DNA of 64,000 nt, taken from the NCBI GenBank assembly GCA_016778895.1, contig JADHOR010000009.1:1-64000 (forward strand), in the 5' to 3' direction. Below, in pieces: positions 17,497 to 25,996 of this stretch (positions within the stretch are counted from its first letter, which is position 1; each line of letters starts with the position of its first letter). The notes below the pieces were generated by a model. That model worked only from the letters and a program-made list of their open reading frames with translations. It was not told the DNA's origin and made no database searches. Origin of the DNA: Candidatus Puniceispirillum sp. (GTDB lineage: Bacteria > Pseudomonadota > Alphaproteobacteria > Puniceispirillales > Puniceispirillaceae). Both the position numbers and the translations under genes were made by a program.

Positions 17497-18417
17497 CTAT
17501 CGGTAGACTGGCGCTGTGCGGCCGAGAAATGCCGATAGAATATCATAGACCATCAAATAGTTTTTCTGCTGGAAACTCGCATGAGAAATGCCTTCCATGA
17601 AGGTGAATTGCTTGTCAGGATTTGGCAATTTTTCAAAAAACTTCAGCAAATCCGGAACCCCAGCGATACCGTCATACTGGCCGCGTAAAACAATCGTCGG
17701 AACGGTTATCTTTTCCGGGTCCACAAGCGGTAAACGCGAACACATATCGATATAGGTGCCGTTTGGCATCGAGTCATCAAGTGCGCAAATCGCCGCGGCA
17801 AAAGCATCAACAACCCGTTGCTCAACACAGTCAGGATGATCGCGGTTAAAGATCGACTGCACAAATGCATAATCAATTGGGCGCCGGTTTGACTCAAGAA
17901 ACTGTGGCAGTTTTTTTGTCCGGTCGGCAAGCGTTGGGCTGCCTTCACCTGTCCATACGAATGCGTCAAGCGCCAGCCGTGCAACGCGCTCTGGATGACG
18001 TTCGGCAAATGTTGCGGCGCGCAATGCGCCGGATGAAATGCCATATACATGCATGGGGCCACAATTCCGATAGTTCTGTATATAGGTGCTGGCGGCGGCC
18101 AAATCATCGGCACCATTGGCGATGTCGCAGGTGATGTCGCGATGCTTTGATGAGCGGCCATACCCCTCCATGTCAACGCACCATGTGTCATAGCCCAATG
18201 TTGAAAAATAATTCATTGCCGAGCTGAAAGGGCGCCCATCAACATGAAGATCAAAGGTTGGCTGCGATGCCATGGACGAGCCGTGCACAAAGAGGATTGT
18301 TCCCTTTTTTTCGGTGGCTTCAGGCAAAAACTTGTTCCACATAAATAGTTTTACATCACCTTTTTCAGTCCAATGTTCTTCGCCGACAACAGCGCTTTCA
18401 AGATGGGCATTTATCAT
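17497..18417 (-). CDS. Alpha/beta hydrolase
   Basis: 306 residues. The oxyanion strand is TILFVHGSSM, followed by VDMEGYGRSS. The nucleophile elbow G-I-S-S-G is at 126-130 (Ser128). The acid is probably the Asp in LRGQYDGIAG and the catalytic His is in GISHASF. It is a cytosolic esterase or C-C/amide hydrolase with no signal peptide. It is the last gene of the tctCBA-LVIVD run, 41 bases after the LVIVD gene, so it probably acts on the compound imported by TctCBA. AAGGAAA precedes ATG 18417. Confidence 0.82.
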   Translation of the reverse strand: MINAHLESAVVGEEHWTEKGDVKLFMWNKFLPEATEKKGTILFVHGSSMASQPTFDLHVDGRPFSSAMNYFSTLGYDTWCVDMEGYGRSSKHRDITCDIANGADDLAAASTYIQNYRNCGPMHVYGISSGALRAATFAERHPERVARLALDAFVWTGEGSPTLADRTKKLPQFLESNRRPIDYAFVQSIFNRDHPDCVEQRVVDAFAAAICALDDSMPNGTYIDMCSRLPLVDPEKITVPTIVLRGQYDGIAGVPDLLKFFEKLPNPDKQFTFMEGISHASFQQKNYLMVYDILSAFLGRTAPVYR

Positions 18418-18458
18418 TGATTTTCCTTTTTTGGTAAAGTCTGCAGAGGTATCGGCAC

Positions 18459-19739
18459 TCAGTTGTTAGGCAACGTCATGCGTAAAATTTCCAGTCCGCC
18501 ATTGCGGTCGAGAAGATAAATAAAGCCTTTTTCATCAACGTCGACATCGTTGCTTTGTGGGCTCTCATGCCCAGCGGGGGGAAGCGGAATATAATGCGCC
18601 ACCTCGCGTGGCTTGAACGGGTTGGCGATATCAACCACCCGCAATCCGCCTGAAAACCAGGTCGCATAAACTAGCGTGGTATCAATTTTTTCGCGGAACT
18701 GATGTGCGCCAAACCGGCCCTTGGCACGCGACCATGGCGAGTCCATCTCACTAACATCAAAGGCTGATAATGCGTGAATATTATCAAGGTCGGTGATGTC
18801 GAAAATCCACAAAAAGCCATGAAGCAGGCCGGGCGTGTGATCGTGTTCTTCATCAACAACAACGGCAATCCGCCGGCCGTCAATTAATTGCTCGCATGGC
18901 AAAATAGTGTGCGTCGGCTCGGGGAAAGGGGGGTGATAATTATGCTTGGCGATGGTTTTAGGATTTTTGATATCCTTGACGTCAATCACCTGAAAACCCG
19001 CATACCAGACAGCTGCCCACATTTCATCACCCACCCGCAATGCGTGATGCAGCCGGTTTTTATAGCCCGACCATGTTGGTGTCTCGCCAGCGGCAAGGTG
19101 CTGACCCGGCATATGCCAGCGCGACACCTCAACCGGATTGCTGGGATCGGCAAGATCATAAATCACCAAGATATTGCCGACATAGCCCTCCATTTCGGTC
19201 GAGATATAGGCATAATTCTGATCCATATCAAACCGGTGGGTGCCAAAGCCATGCGTGCGGACATAGGATAATAGCTTTGGCTTTGAGCGTTCAGAGATAT
19301 CCCAAACGCGAAAACCGCCATCGTGATAGCCATTGGCTAGGAAATGATCGATATCAGCAATCTTTCCCACTGGAACACCAAGCGCCTCGGCAAGTTCGGC
19401 GTCGCTGGCCTCGCGCCCCAGCTCATCGCGCAACTGGTCGCGAAGGGCCGGCAGCCGCTCACCGCGACGTAAAAGATGCCGCTGCGCCTGCTCGACATTG
19501 GTAATCATGATATCACCGGCAACCCTTACTTTATGGGTGTGGGATAGATGATCATCGAGTTTAATTTCGGCGACGATTTTGGGATTATACGGGTCTTTGA
19601 CGTCAATAATAGTGGTGCCATCTGGCGCATCCATGTGACCAATATAGGCATATCCATCCTCTACTGTAACCTGCCCACCACCGGCGATGTCCACCCGGGC
19701 AATTTGTTCGATATTTAACGAAACTGGTTCTGTTTGCAT
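18459..19739 (-). CDS. LVIVD-repeat beta-propeller protein with helical insert
   Basis: 426 residues with repeated strands of the type GGFRVWDISERSKPKLLSYV, GFQVIDVKDIKNPKTIAKH and GGLRVVDIANPFKPREVAH, the LVIVD propeller unit. Conserved HRFD and LHHALRVGDEMWA segments lie between them. Residues about 85-135 interrupt the propeller with a helical segment containing LGREASDAELAEALGVPV, which looks like a helix-turn-helix unit. There is no signal peptide. It sits 9 bases downstream of tctA. Enzymatic role unknown; some LVIVD proteins accompany catabolic clusters. Confidence 0.8.
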   Translation of the reverse strand: MQTEPVSLNIEQIARVDIAGGGQVTVEDGYAYIGHMDAPDGTTIIDVKDPYNPKIVAEIKLDDHLSHTHKVRVAGDIMITNVEQAQRHLLRRGERLPALRDQLRDELGREASDAELAEALGVPVGKIADIDHFLANGYHDGGFRVWDISERSKPKLLSYVRTHGFGTHRFDMDQNYAYISTEMEGYVGNILVIYDLADPSNPVEVSRWHMPGQHLAAGETPTWSGYKNRLHHALRVGDEMWAAVWYAGFQVIDVKDIKNPKTIAKHNYHPPFPEPTHTILPCEQLIDGRRIAVVVDEEHDHTPGLLHGFLWIFDITDLDNIHALSAFDVSEMDSPWSRAKGRFGAHQFREKIDTTLVYATWFSGGLRVVDIANPFKPREVAHYIPLPPAGHESPQSNDVDVDEKGFIYLLDRNGGLEILRMTLPNN

Positions 19740-19748
19740 GAAATCTGC

Positions 19749-21263
19749 CTATTCAACGGTTTTGGGTTGACGCCGACGTTTGAGAAATGCCGGCAAAATT
19801 AAGGTTATGACGAGCGCCGCCCACAAAATATTGCCGAGTGATGACGAAAAAAGCACCATTGGATCACCATCAGACATTTTTAATGCCCGAAGCATATACT
19901 GCTCGAGAAGCGGGCCGAGGATTACACCAATTAAAATCGCGGCGACATGATAACCGGTTTTGCGGGCGATATAGCCAATGATGCCAAAGGCAAAGGCTAG
20001 GTACATATCAAACATATATTCACGTGGCACAAATGATCCAACAAGCGTAAAGGCGATAATAATCGGTGACATGTAGGTGGTCGACACCATGGTAACCCGT
20101 GACATATATCGTGACATTGGCAAAATAGTGAAAGCCATCAAAAGATAAGTCACCAGCATCGCCATAAACACGCCATAGCCAAGCTCTGGTCGTTCAACAA
20201 ACAGGCGTGGGCCAGTAGGCACGCCCTGATATTGCATCACCACCATCATGATGGCGGCCGTCGCACCGCCAGGAATGCCAAGCACCATTAGCGGTATCAA
20301 TGTTCCTGCAGTTACCCCATTATTTGCTGCCTCAGGAGCGATAAGGCCTTCATAATGTCCAGTACCGTAGGCATCTGGTGTTTTAGAAAATGTCCGTGAT
20401 TGCTGATAGGCAACGAAGGATGCGATGGCAGCGCCAGCGCCCGGAATGACACCGATAATAAGCCCTATCATGCTTGTCCATGTAACATGATACCAGCGTT
20501 TTAGGGTAATCCGAACGCCCTTAATGGTCTCTTTCCAGCTGGCATTATCTACATTCTGGACGTTGCTTTTAGACAAGAGTGATCCGCTTTCGATAACCAA
20601 AAAAGCCTCAGAAATCGCGAACAGCCCGACGAGAGCAGGGATCAAAGGCACCCCATCATAAAGCTCCAGAAAGCCCATCGTGCCACGCGGAGTGGCATAA
20701 ACATGGTCAGCGCCAATCGAGCCAATCATCAATCCGAAAAAGCCAGCAATCAATCCCTTGATCATGTCCTTTGCTGCGACTGATGCAATCAGGGAAATGC
20801 CAAACAGCATCACAACAATCATTTCTACGCTATGCATATAAAAGCCAACCCGCGCTAACAAGGGCATTGTCACTAGAGCTAAAATAGTTGTTAAAACACC
20901 CCCAATAATTGATGAGACAAAAGAGATTGACAGCGCCCTCTGCCCAAGTCCCTTTTTTGCCATTGGATAGCCGTCAAGCGGGGTTGCTGCGGCGCCCGCC
21001 GTTCCTGGGATATTGACTAGAATTGCGGGTATGCCTGCACCAAGGCGTGATGAGCAATACAAAGCAATCATGAACACTAAGCCAACTTCCACTTCCATCA
21101 AAAAAGTTAATGGAAGTAGAATAATAATGGTATTTGCAGCACTGAACCCAGGAATCGCACCAACAATGAGACCAAGCAGAATAGAGGGGACAATAACCCA
21201 CCACATTCCCATTATGTGAAAAAACAGATCGATAAAAAATGCGAGATTGACGTCCATGCTCAT
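19749..21263 (-). CDS. tctA: Tripartite tricarboxylate transporter, large permease
   Basis: 504 residues and about twelve helices. The family motifs are GLIVGAIPGFSAANTIIILLP near the N-terminus, NIPGTAGAAATPLDGYPMAKKG and the second-repeat GLIIGVIPGAGAAIASFVAY. It forms the cation-coupled channel for a carboxylate delivered by TctC. It overlaps tctB by 4 bases (ATGA), so the two are translationally coupled. The tctCBA order is kept. Confidence 0.93.
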   Translation of the reverse strand: MSMDVNLAFFIDLFFHIMGMWWVIVPSILLGLIVGAIPGFSAANTIIILLPLTFLMEVEVGLVFMIALYCSSRLGAGIPAILVNIPGTAGAAATPLDGYPMAKKGLGQRALSISFVSSIIGGVLTTILALVTMPLLARVGFYMHSVEMIVVMLFGISLIASVAAKDMIKGLIAGFFGLMIGSIGADHVYATPRGTMGFLELYDGVPLIPALVGLFAISEAFLVIESGSLLSKSNVQNVDNASWKETIKGVRITLKRWYHVTWTSMIGLIIGVIPGAGAAIASFVAYQQSRTFSKTPDAYGTGHYEGLIAPEAANNGVTAGTLIPLMVLGIPGGATAAIMMVVMQYQGVPTGPRLFVERPELGYGVFMAMLVTYLLMAFTILPMSRYMSRVTMVSTTYMSPIIIAFTLVGSFVPREYMFDMYLAFAFGIIGYIARKTGYHVAAILIGVILGPLLEQYMLRALKMSDGDPMVLFSSSLGNILWAALVITLILPAFLKRRRQPKTVE

Positions 21264-21772
21264 AAAGCCCTTGCCAAGAATGTCTCAATAGCGCCCTTGG
21301 GAAGGCGCGTTTCAAAGCCAAGGATAAAAATGCCATATGCGACAAGTGCCATAAAGATGGCGAGTGCCAGTTTAACTGCTGGCGCTCTGCCATAATCAAG
21401 CAGCAGCATTGATCCCCAAAAAAACAAAGCTGTTGTTAATGTGAACCCGATCGACTCGATGACAAGAAGATAGGAAATTGTCAGCCCGATAAAGCCACTT
21501 TGCCGGCTTTTGATCACACCTGGAAGACGGTCAACCGTGATATGAAATTTTGCGCTGCCCTGAACCAGCATGACAATACGACTGATCAGGAAAATACCAA
21601 TTACCGTTAGCAGAATTGAGCCAACCATGAAGGCGTTGACTTGAGCTGTCCAGGGTGAGTCAATCACTGTATGGATATAATAGAAGGTAAAAGTTAATGC
21701 ACTGATTGGTAGTATTAATTCGCCAGCAATGTTCTTTTTTGACGTTGGCGGTGATGGATCTTGTTCGGTCAT
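21260..21772 (-). CDS. tctB: Tripartite tricarboxylate transporter, small permease
   Basis: 170 residues with four hydrophobic helices: GELILPISALTFTFYYIHTV, an FMVGSILLTVIGIFLIS helix, SGFIGLTISYLLVIESIGFT and a C-terminal AIFMALVAYGIFILGF. This is the standard TctB layout. Partner of TctA. It lies 94 bases after tctC, with a hairpin in the gap. Confidence 0.88.
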   Translation of the reverse strand: MTEQDPSPPTSKKNIAGELILPISALTFTFYYIHTVIDSPWTAQVNAFMVGSILLTVIGIFLISRIVMLVQGSAKFHITVDRLPGVIKSRQSGFIGLTISYLLVIESIGFTLTTALFFWGSMLLLDYGRAPAVKLALAIFMALVAYGIFILGFETRLPKGAIETFLARAL

Positions 21773-21825
21773 GATGATTGTCCAAAACAGTCTATTGCGA
21801 GATTAAACGAAAAAACATAAAGGAA

Positions 21826-21850
21826 GGGAGCACGCCAGCGGCGTGTCCCC
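21826..21850 (-). terminator. Hairpin between tctC and tctB
   Basis: Read on the minus strand, GGGGACACGCC-GCT-GGCGTGCTCCC forms a stem with a 6-bp GC core, one A-C mismatch, one G-U pair and three outer GC pairs, followed by a T-rich tract. It is placed to protect or partly terminate the tctC message. Confidence 0.65.
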
Positions 21851-21866
21851 CAGATTAATAACGCGT

Positions 21867-22874
21867 CTATTTACCAGTCAAAAGCGAACGATACCGTCCA
21901 CCAAGCTCAAGCATTGCGTTCTTAAACTCTTCACACTCGGCAACACCGCCATAGTTTGAATATGGCCAAAAGCCCTTTGATTTCAGGAAGGCCTCTTTGT
22001 ATGCAGGATCATTCATTGCATCTTTGAAAGTCTTCTGCAAAAGCTCCATCCGGTCAGGATATTTGTCAGCGGCAGCCTTGTGAATGCCAAAAGCTCTGGC
22101 TGAATACATTGGTGGCAGCTTGGTGCCGAAATAATCATTCATTGTTGGCGCGTTGCTCAGCTTGTCACCCGCCAAATTTTTGTTGTCAAAGACCAGCAAC
22201 GTGCGGCAGGCATCACCAGCCGCAATCACCGAGCCTGAAGTCAGAACACAGAAATCCATCTCAAGTGTCACAGCACCAGCAACGGTCTTCTTCCCGCCAG
22301 ATAGAGGCACAAGATTAAATTCTACTCCCACTTCCTCACCAAGTGCGAGGATGCCAATCGACGCCGGGTGCGCAAGGCGACTGGTGCCAACATTTAATTT
22401 ACGCTTTTTGCCTTCTGTAATGATATCATCGATTGACTTAAATTTGCTCTCGGCTCCAACAAAAACAACGCCTGGATCGGTGTCAACACGACCAAAATAG
22501 AAGTAGTCATTAATATCAAAACTTGGCGCTTTTACTGCCCAGTTCAGAACTTCTGGACCCATATTGCCAAAGATCAGACTATAGGCATCGGGCTGATATT
22601 TACCCATATAGACTTCATAGCCAACCCGGCCAGAGGCACCCGGAAAAAAGCCTGGTTCAAAATTGGTGTTCAGGTGGTTTTTCCACACTGAACTCACTGC
22701 GCGCAGCAGTCGATCTGCGCCACCGCCAGCCCGGGTGGGAACGATCACATCAATATTGCGATCCGGGTATGCAGCCCATGCTGGGCTCGACATTAAGCTG
22801 CCAGCAAGCAACGTACCCGCGGTTGCTGCGCCGGTCTTTAGAAACTGGCGCCGTTTCATTGCATCAAAATTCAT
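21867..22874 (-). CDS. tctC: Tripartite tricarboxylate transporter, binding protein (Bug/TctC family)
   Basis: 335 residues from ATG 22874, which has GGGAGG 6 bases upstream; an in-frame start at 22910 is less likely. A twin-arginine signal (KRRQFLKTGAATAG, Arg8-Arg9) is followed by YPDRNIDVIVPTRAGGGADRLLRA, the usual Bug N-terminal lobe. It delivers a carboxylate to TctAB. The Tat route implies the protein folds before export, which is seen in part of this family. First of the tct genes. Confidence 0.9.
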   Translation of the reverse strand: MNFDAMKRRQFLKTGAATAGTLLAGSLMSSPAWAAYPDRNIDVIVPTRAGGGADRLLRAVSSVWKNHLNTNFEPGFFPGASGRVGYEVYMGKYQPDAYSLIFGNMGPEVLNWAVKAPSFDINDYFYFGRVDTDPGVVFVGAESKFKSIDDIITEGKKRKLNVGTSRLAHPASIGILALGEEVGVEFNLVPLSGGKKTVAGAVTLEMDFCVLTSGSVIAAGDACRTLLVFDNKNLAGDKLSNAPTMNDYFGTKLPPMYSARAFGIHKAAADKYPDRMELLQKTFKDAMNDPAYKEAFLKSKGFWPYSNYGGVAECEEFKNAMLELGGRYRSLLTGK

Positions 22875-23079
22875 TTTATCCTCCCAGTTGGTTACTCTAT
22901 TTATTGGCATGTATTGTGACCCCTATTAGGTCCATTCAGACCATCGACATGCCGCTTTTTGGCTGAATGTAAAAGTTTATGTAAAAATTCTATGACTGTG
23001 GTTCTATAGGGTAAAGCCTTTATTTGAATAACTTATTTCAAAATTTAAATAGCGATGCAGCTTTTGCTATAAACTTCAT

Positions 23080-24048
23080 TTACAAACCAAGCCCTTCAAG
23101 CTGTTTTTCCGGATAACGGGTGCCTGACACCAGGTCAGGATTGATCGCGGCGCCGATATCTGCAACCTCGCCGGCGCTCAAATTGATCATTGAGGCTGCG
23201 ATATTTTCCAGCACATGTGATTTATTTTTGGTGCCCGGGATGGGCAAGATGTCATCGCCTTGCGCTAACAGCCATGCGAGGGCCAGCTGCGATGGAGTTA
23301 CATTTTTCGTCGCCGCAATATCTCGAAGCGGTGCAACCAGCGCAACATTTGCAGTGATGTTTTCAGCCTGAAATCTTGGGTGGTCGTGGCGACGATCGCC
23401 TTCTGCAAGGCTGTGGGCGCCTGTGATAGTGCCGGTCAGCATTCCCCGGCCCAGTGGCGAATATGCAATAAAGCCAATCCCGAGTTCACGGATAAGAGGC
23501 AGATAGCTGTCCTCAACAAATCTCGTCCATAGTGAATATTCAGTTTGAAGTGCGGCAATGGGGTGCGTGCCGTGGGCTCGGCGAATTGTTTCCGGTCCAG
23601 CCTCGGACAGGCCAAGCCAGCGCACCTTGCCCTGTTCCACCAGCCGCGACATCGCGCCAACAGTATCTTCAATTGGCACATCAGCATCAACGCGATGTTG
23701 AAAATAAAGGTCAATCACATCTGTCTGCAACCGCTTGAGGCTTTTCTCGCATGCTTTGATCACATATTCCGGCCGTCCATTGGCACTGCCTCCCAGATTA
23801 CCAAATTTGGTGGCAATGAACGCGTTCTGCCGTCGCCCCGTCAGTGCCTTTGCCAGCATTTCTTCGTTTTTGCCGCCAGCATAGGCGTCTGACGTGTCGA
23901 TAAAATTAACGCCGGCATCCATGGCAGCATGGATCGTATTCACGACAATCGCCGCATCCGCGCTACCATAGATATCGGTCATTGCCATGCCGCCAATGCC
24001 GATGGCAGATAATGGATCAGTGCAATGTCCAAGAAATCGGTATTTCAT
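23080..24048 (-). CDS. Aldo/keto reductase
   Basis: 322 residues. The catalytic Asp/Tyr are in FIDTSDAYAGGKNEEMLAKAL, the Lys in AFIATKFGN and the His in VIDLYFQHRVD. The NADPH-binding segment PIPGTKNKSHVLENIAA lies near the C-terminus. This is the AKR11/13-like group that reduces aldehydes or ketones with NADPH in the cytosol. GGAG lies 7 bases ahead of ATG 24048. It sits between gntR and tctC on the same strand, consistent with processing an intermediate of the same pathway. Confidence 0.88.
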   Translation of the reverse strand: MKYRFLGHCTDPLSAIGIGGMAMTDIYGSADAAIVVNTIHAAMDAGVNFIDTSDAYAGGKNEEMLAKALTGRRQNAFIATKFGNLGGSANGRPEYVIKACEKSLKRLQTDVIDLYFQHRVDADVPIEDTVGAMSRLVEQGKVRWLGLSEAGPETIRRAHGTHPIAALQTEYSLWTRFVEDSYLPLIRELGIGFIAYSPLGRGMLTGTITGAHSLAEGDRRHDHPRFQAENITANVALVAPLRDIAATKNVTPSQLALAWLLAQGDDILPIPGTKNKSHVLENIAASMINLSAGEVADIGAAINPDLVSGTRYPEKQLEGLGL

Positions 24049-24075
24049 CATTAGCTCCGCATGGAAATGAGGGCG

Positions 24076-24834
24076 TTATGGTTTTGGCTTGGTGACCATT
24101 TTTAGGTCACGTTTTAGCCGGTCTAGTGTTTTCATATAGTGGGACTCGGTAAGTTGGCAGGCCAGTCCTGCATCGCGCGCCAGCACTGCGTTGCTGATTG
24201 CGGCATGTTCTTTGCCGACGTCACGCTTGCCATCTCCCGTTTTTCTGATGCTTTGGCTTATTGATGACCGGCGATAGCGCTCACACATATCTTGCAGATG
24301 ATCGCGCATTTGCAACAACCATTTTGATCCACAGGCAGCAATCATGGTCGCGTGAAATTCTGCATTGGCTGCCTCCCACACATCAGAAACCCCATTGCCG
24401 CTGGCAAGCAGTGCCGCATCTTCCTTATTCATCAGATAGGTTGCCGCAACAACACGCGACTCCCACTGACTGTCACCAAGTGCAATCGATCTGGTGAGCG
24501 CGACCTTTTCGATTTCGATGCGGGCGATGTTCAGGTCGCTGAATTCATCAAGATCAAGTGGTGACACCATAAAACCGCGCTTCTCCAGCGCCAGTACAAG
24601 ACCCTCGGTGCTTAGCTTTTGCAAAGCCTCACGGAGCGGTGTCGGGCCAATATCATAGATGGTTTTTAACATCTCGATCCGGAGCCGTTCGCCGGGGGGG
24701 CGCGCGCCTGAAATGATGTCAGCACGAATTATGCGATAGGCCCGCTGCGTCATCGATTCATGTTTCGAAACGCTCACGCCGTTCGAACCAGCCGTTGCAA
24801 TCATATCGGCCTGTGCTAACAAATTCATCCCCAT
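24076..24834 (-). CDS. GntR-family (FadR/FCD) transcriptional regulator
   Basis: 252 residues. The winged helix-turn-helix is at about 30-95, with RAYRIIRADIISGARPPGERL and the recognition segment PTPLREALQKLSTEGLVLAL. An all-helical FCD ligand domain follows, with the His-containing FHATMIAACGSKWLLQMRD. FCD regulators bind organic acids through a metal. It is likely to control the tct island and the divergent FAH gene through the 108-bp intergenic region. Confidence 0.88.
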   Translation of the reverse strand: MGMNLLAQADMIATAGSNGVSVSKHESMTQRAYRIIRADIISGARPPGERLRIEMLKTIYDIGPTPLREALQKLSTEGLVLALEKRGFMVSPLDLDEFSDLNIARIEIEKVALTRSIALGDSQWESRVVAATYLMNKEDAALLASGNGVSDVWEAANAEFHATMIAACGSKWLLQMRDHLQDMCERYRRSSISQSIRKTGDGKRDVGKEHAAISNAVLARDAGLACQLTESHYMKTLDRLKRDLKMVTKPKP

Positions 24835-24880
24835 CACATTGGTGTTTGCCAGCTAGCGCCCCAGTTAAAGATAAGAGCGT

Positions 24881-24909
24881 TTGACAGACTAAACTCTATA
24901 TGCTTTTAA
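24881..24909 (+). promoter_or_regulatory. Candidate sigma-70 promoter for the FAH-family gene
   Basis: A perfect -35 TTGACA (24881-24886) is followed 17 bases later by TTTTAA (24904-24909), a weak -10. It lies 34 bases upstream of ATG 24943 in the gntR/FAH divergent region. The GntR protein could act here, but no clear operator palindrome is seen. Confidence 0.4.
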
Positions 24910-24942
24910 ATATTACCGATAAAAATAAGGATTGTCGAGAAA

Positions 24943-25812
24943 ATGAAATTTGTAACTTTCCACCATGCTGGTTCTATCGCTGCTGGCGTTATTGATGGCA
25001 ATGAAATTATTATTTGTTCTCAGGGTGATGATGCCAAAACAGCTGTGCTTAAACTTTGTGGGCAGGAGCAAGCGGTAATTGACTGCTGGGTAGCCAATGG
25101 CACGAATCGCATTGCATTAGCTGGTGCAGAACTACTGTCGCCGATCCCGCAGCCGCAGCGTGATATTCTGTGTGTCGGGAAAAATTACTATGCGCATGCC
25201 GCTGAATTTCATTCTAGCGGGTTCGACTCGACCAGTAAGGAGAGCGTGCCGAAGGTTCCGGTTATCTTTACTAAGGCGCCGAGCAGTGTAGTTGGGCCGG
25301 GGGCGCCGGTGAATGGGTCGCTTGATCCAACCCAGTCGGTTGATTACGAGATTGAACTGGGAATTGTTATCGGGAAAAAAGCTTTTCAAGTCAGCAAAGC
25401 AGATGCCTATGATCATGTCTTTGGCTATCTCATTATTAATGATGTGACCTCGCGTGAGTTGCAGCAGCGGCACGGTCAATGGGTTATCGGCAAGAGCCTT
25501 GACACCTTTTGCCCAATGGGGCCATGGCTTGTAACCAGTGATGAGATCGCCGATGTTAATGCGATGAAACTGGTCACCAGAATCAATGGCGAAGTGAGGC
25601 AAGAGGCAGTTGTTGCTGATCTGATTTTTGATATTCCGACCTTGATTGAAACCATGTCGGCAACGATGACATTGATGCCCGGTGATATCATCGCAACAGG
25701 TACACCGGCCGGCGTTGGGATAGGCTATACGCCACCAAAATATCTGGCAAAGGGCGATCACATGTCACTTGAGATTAGCGGTCTTGGTTGTTTGGAAAAT
25801 ACCATCGCATAG
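24943..25812 (+). CDS. Fumarylacetoacetate-hydrolase-family protein
   Basis: 289 residues. The linker DILCVGKNYYAHAAEF is followed by the metal triad segment VDYEIELGIVIGKKA, then QWVIGKSLDTFCPMGPWLV and IIATGTPAGVGIGYTP. This is the FAH fold, which hydrolyses, decarboxylates or hydrates 2-oxo/enol acids with Mg2+. It is divergent from gntR. With the alpha/beta hydrolase, AKR and TctCBA it fits a degradation route for an organic acid. Confidence 0.9.
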   Translation: MKFVTFHHAGSIAAGVIDGNEIIICSQGDDAKTAVLKLCGQEQAVIDCWVANGTNRIALAGAELLSPIPQPQRDILCVGKNYYAHAAEFHSSGFDSTSKESVPKVPVIFTKAPSSVVGPGAPVNGSLDPTQSVDYEIELGIVIGKKAFQVSKADAYDHVFGYLIINDVTSRELQQRHGQWVIGKSLDTFCPMGPWLVTSDEIADVNAMKLVTRINGEVRQEAVVADLIFDIPTLIETMSATMTLMPGDIIATGTPAGVGIGYTPPKYLAKGDHMSLEISGLGCLENTIA

Positions 25813-25852
25813 CCAGACAAGGCCGATGAAGAAAACCTGCTTTGGGGGAGAC

Positions 25853-25881
25853 ATACGGGGAGCGCTTAGCGTTCCCCGTAT
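25853..25881. repeat. Perfect 13-bp inverted repeat (hairpin)
   Basis: ATACGGGGAGCGC (25853-25865) pairs with the mirrored arm at 25869-25881, with one G-U pair and a TTA loop. No T tract follows on the plus strand, so it is not a standard terminator. It lies 41 bases after the FAH stop. Confidence 0.7.
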
Positions 25882-25899
25882 TGCGTCAGGGGCTGGCTA

Positions 25900-25920
25900 T
25901 AATAAACATTTTGTTTATTA
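25900..25920. repeat. Perfect 9-bp palindrome TAATAAACA-TTT-TGTTTATTA
   Basis: A 21-base AT-rich dyad about 75 bases upstream of the FGE-like gene and 18 bases after the GC-rich hairpin. It may be an operator or part of a two-hairpin leader. Confidence 0.6.
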
Positions 25921-25996
25921 ACCTTCACTGGTGTCCTCGTTATTATCGGCAAGGCGGCAGGTTTATGAGGTCTGTGCACACAAAAAAGAGGTGGCG

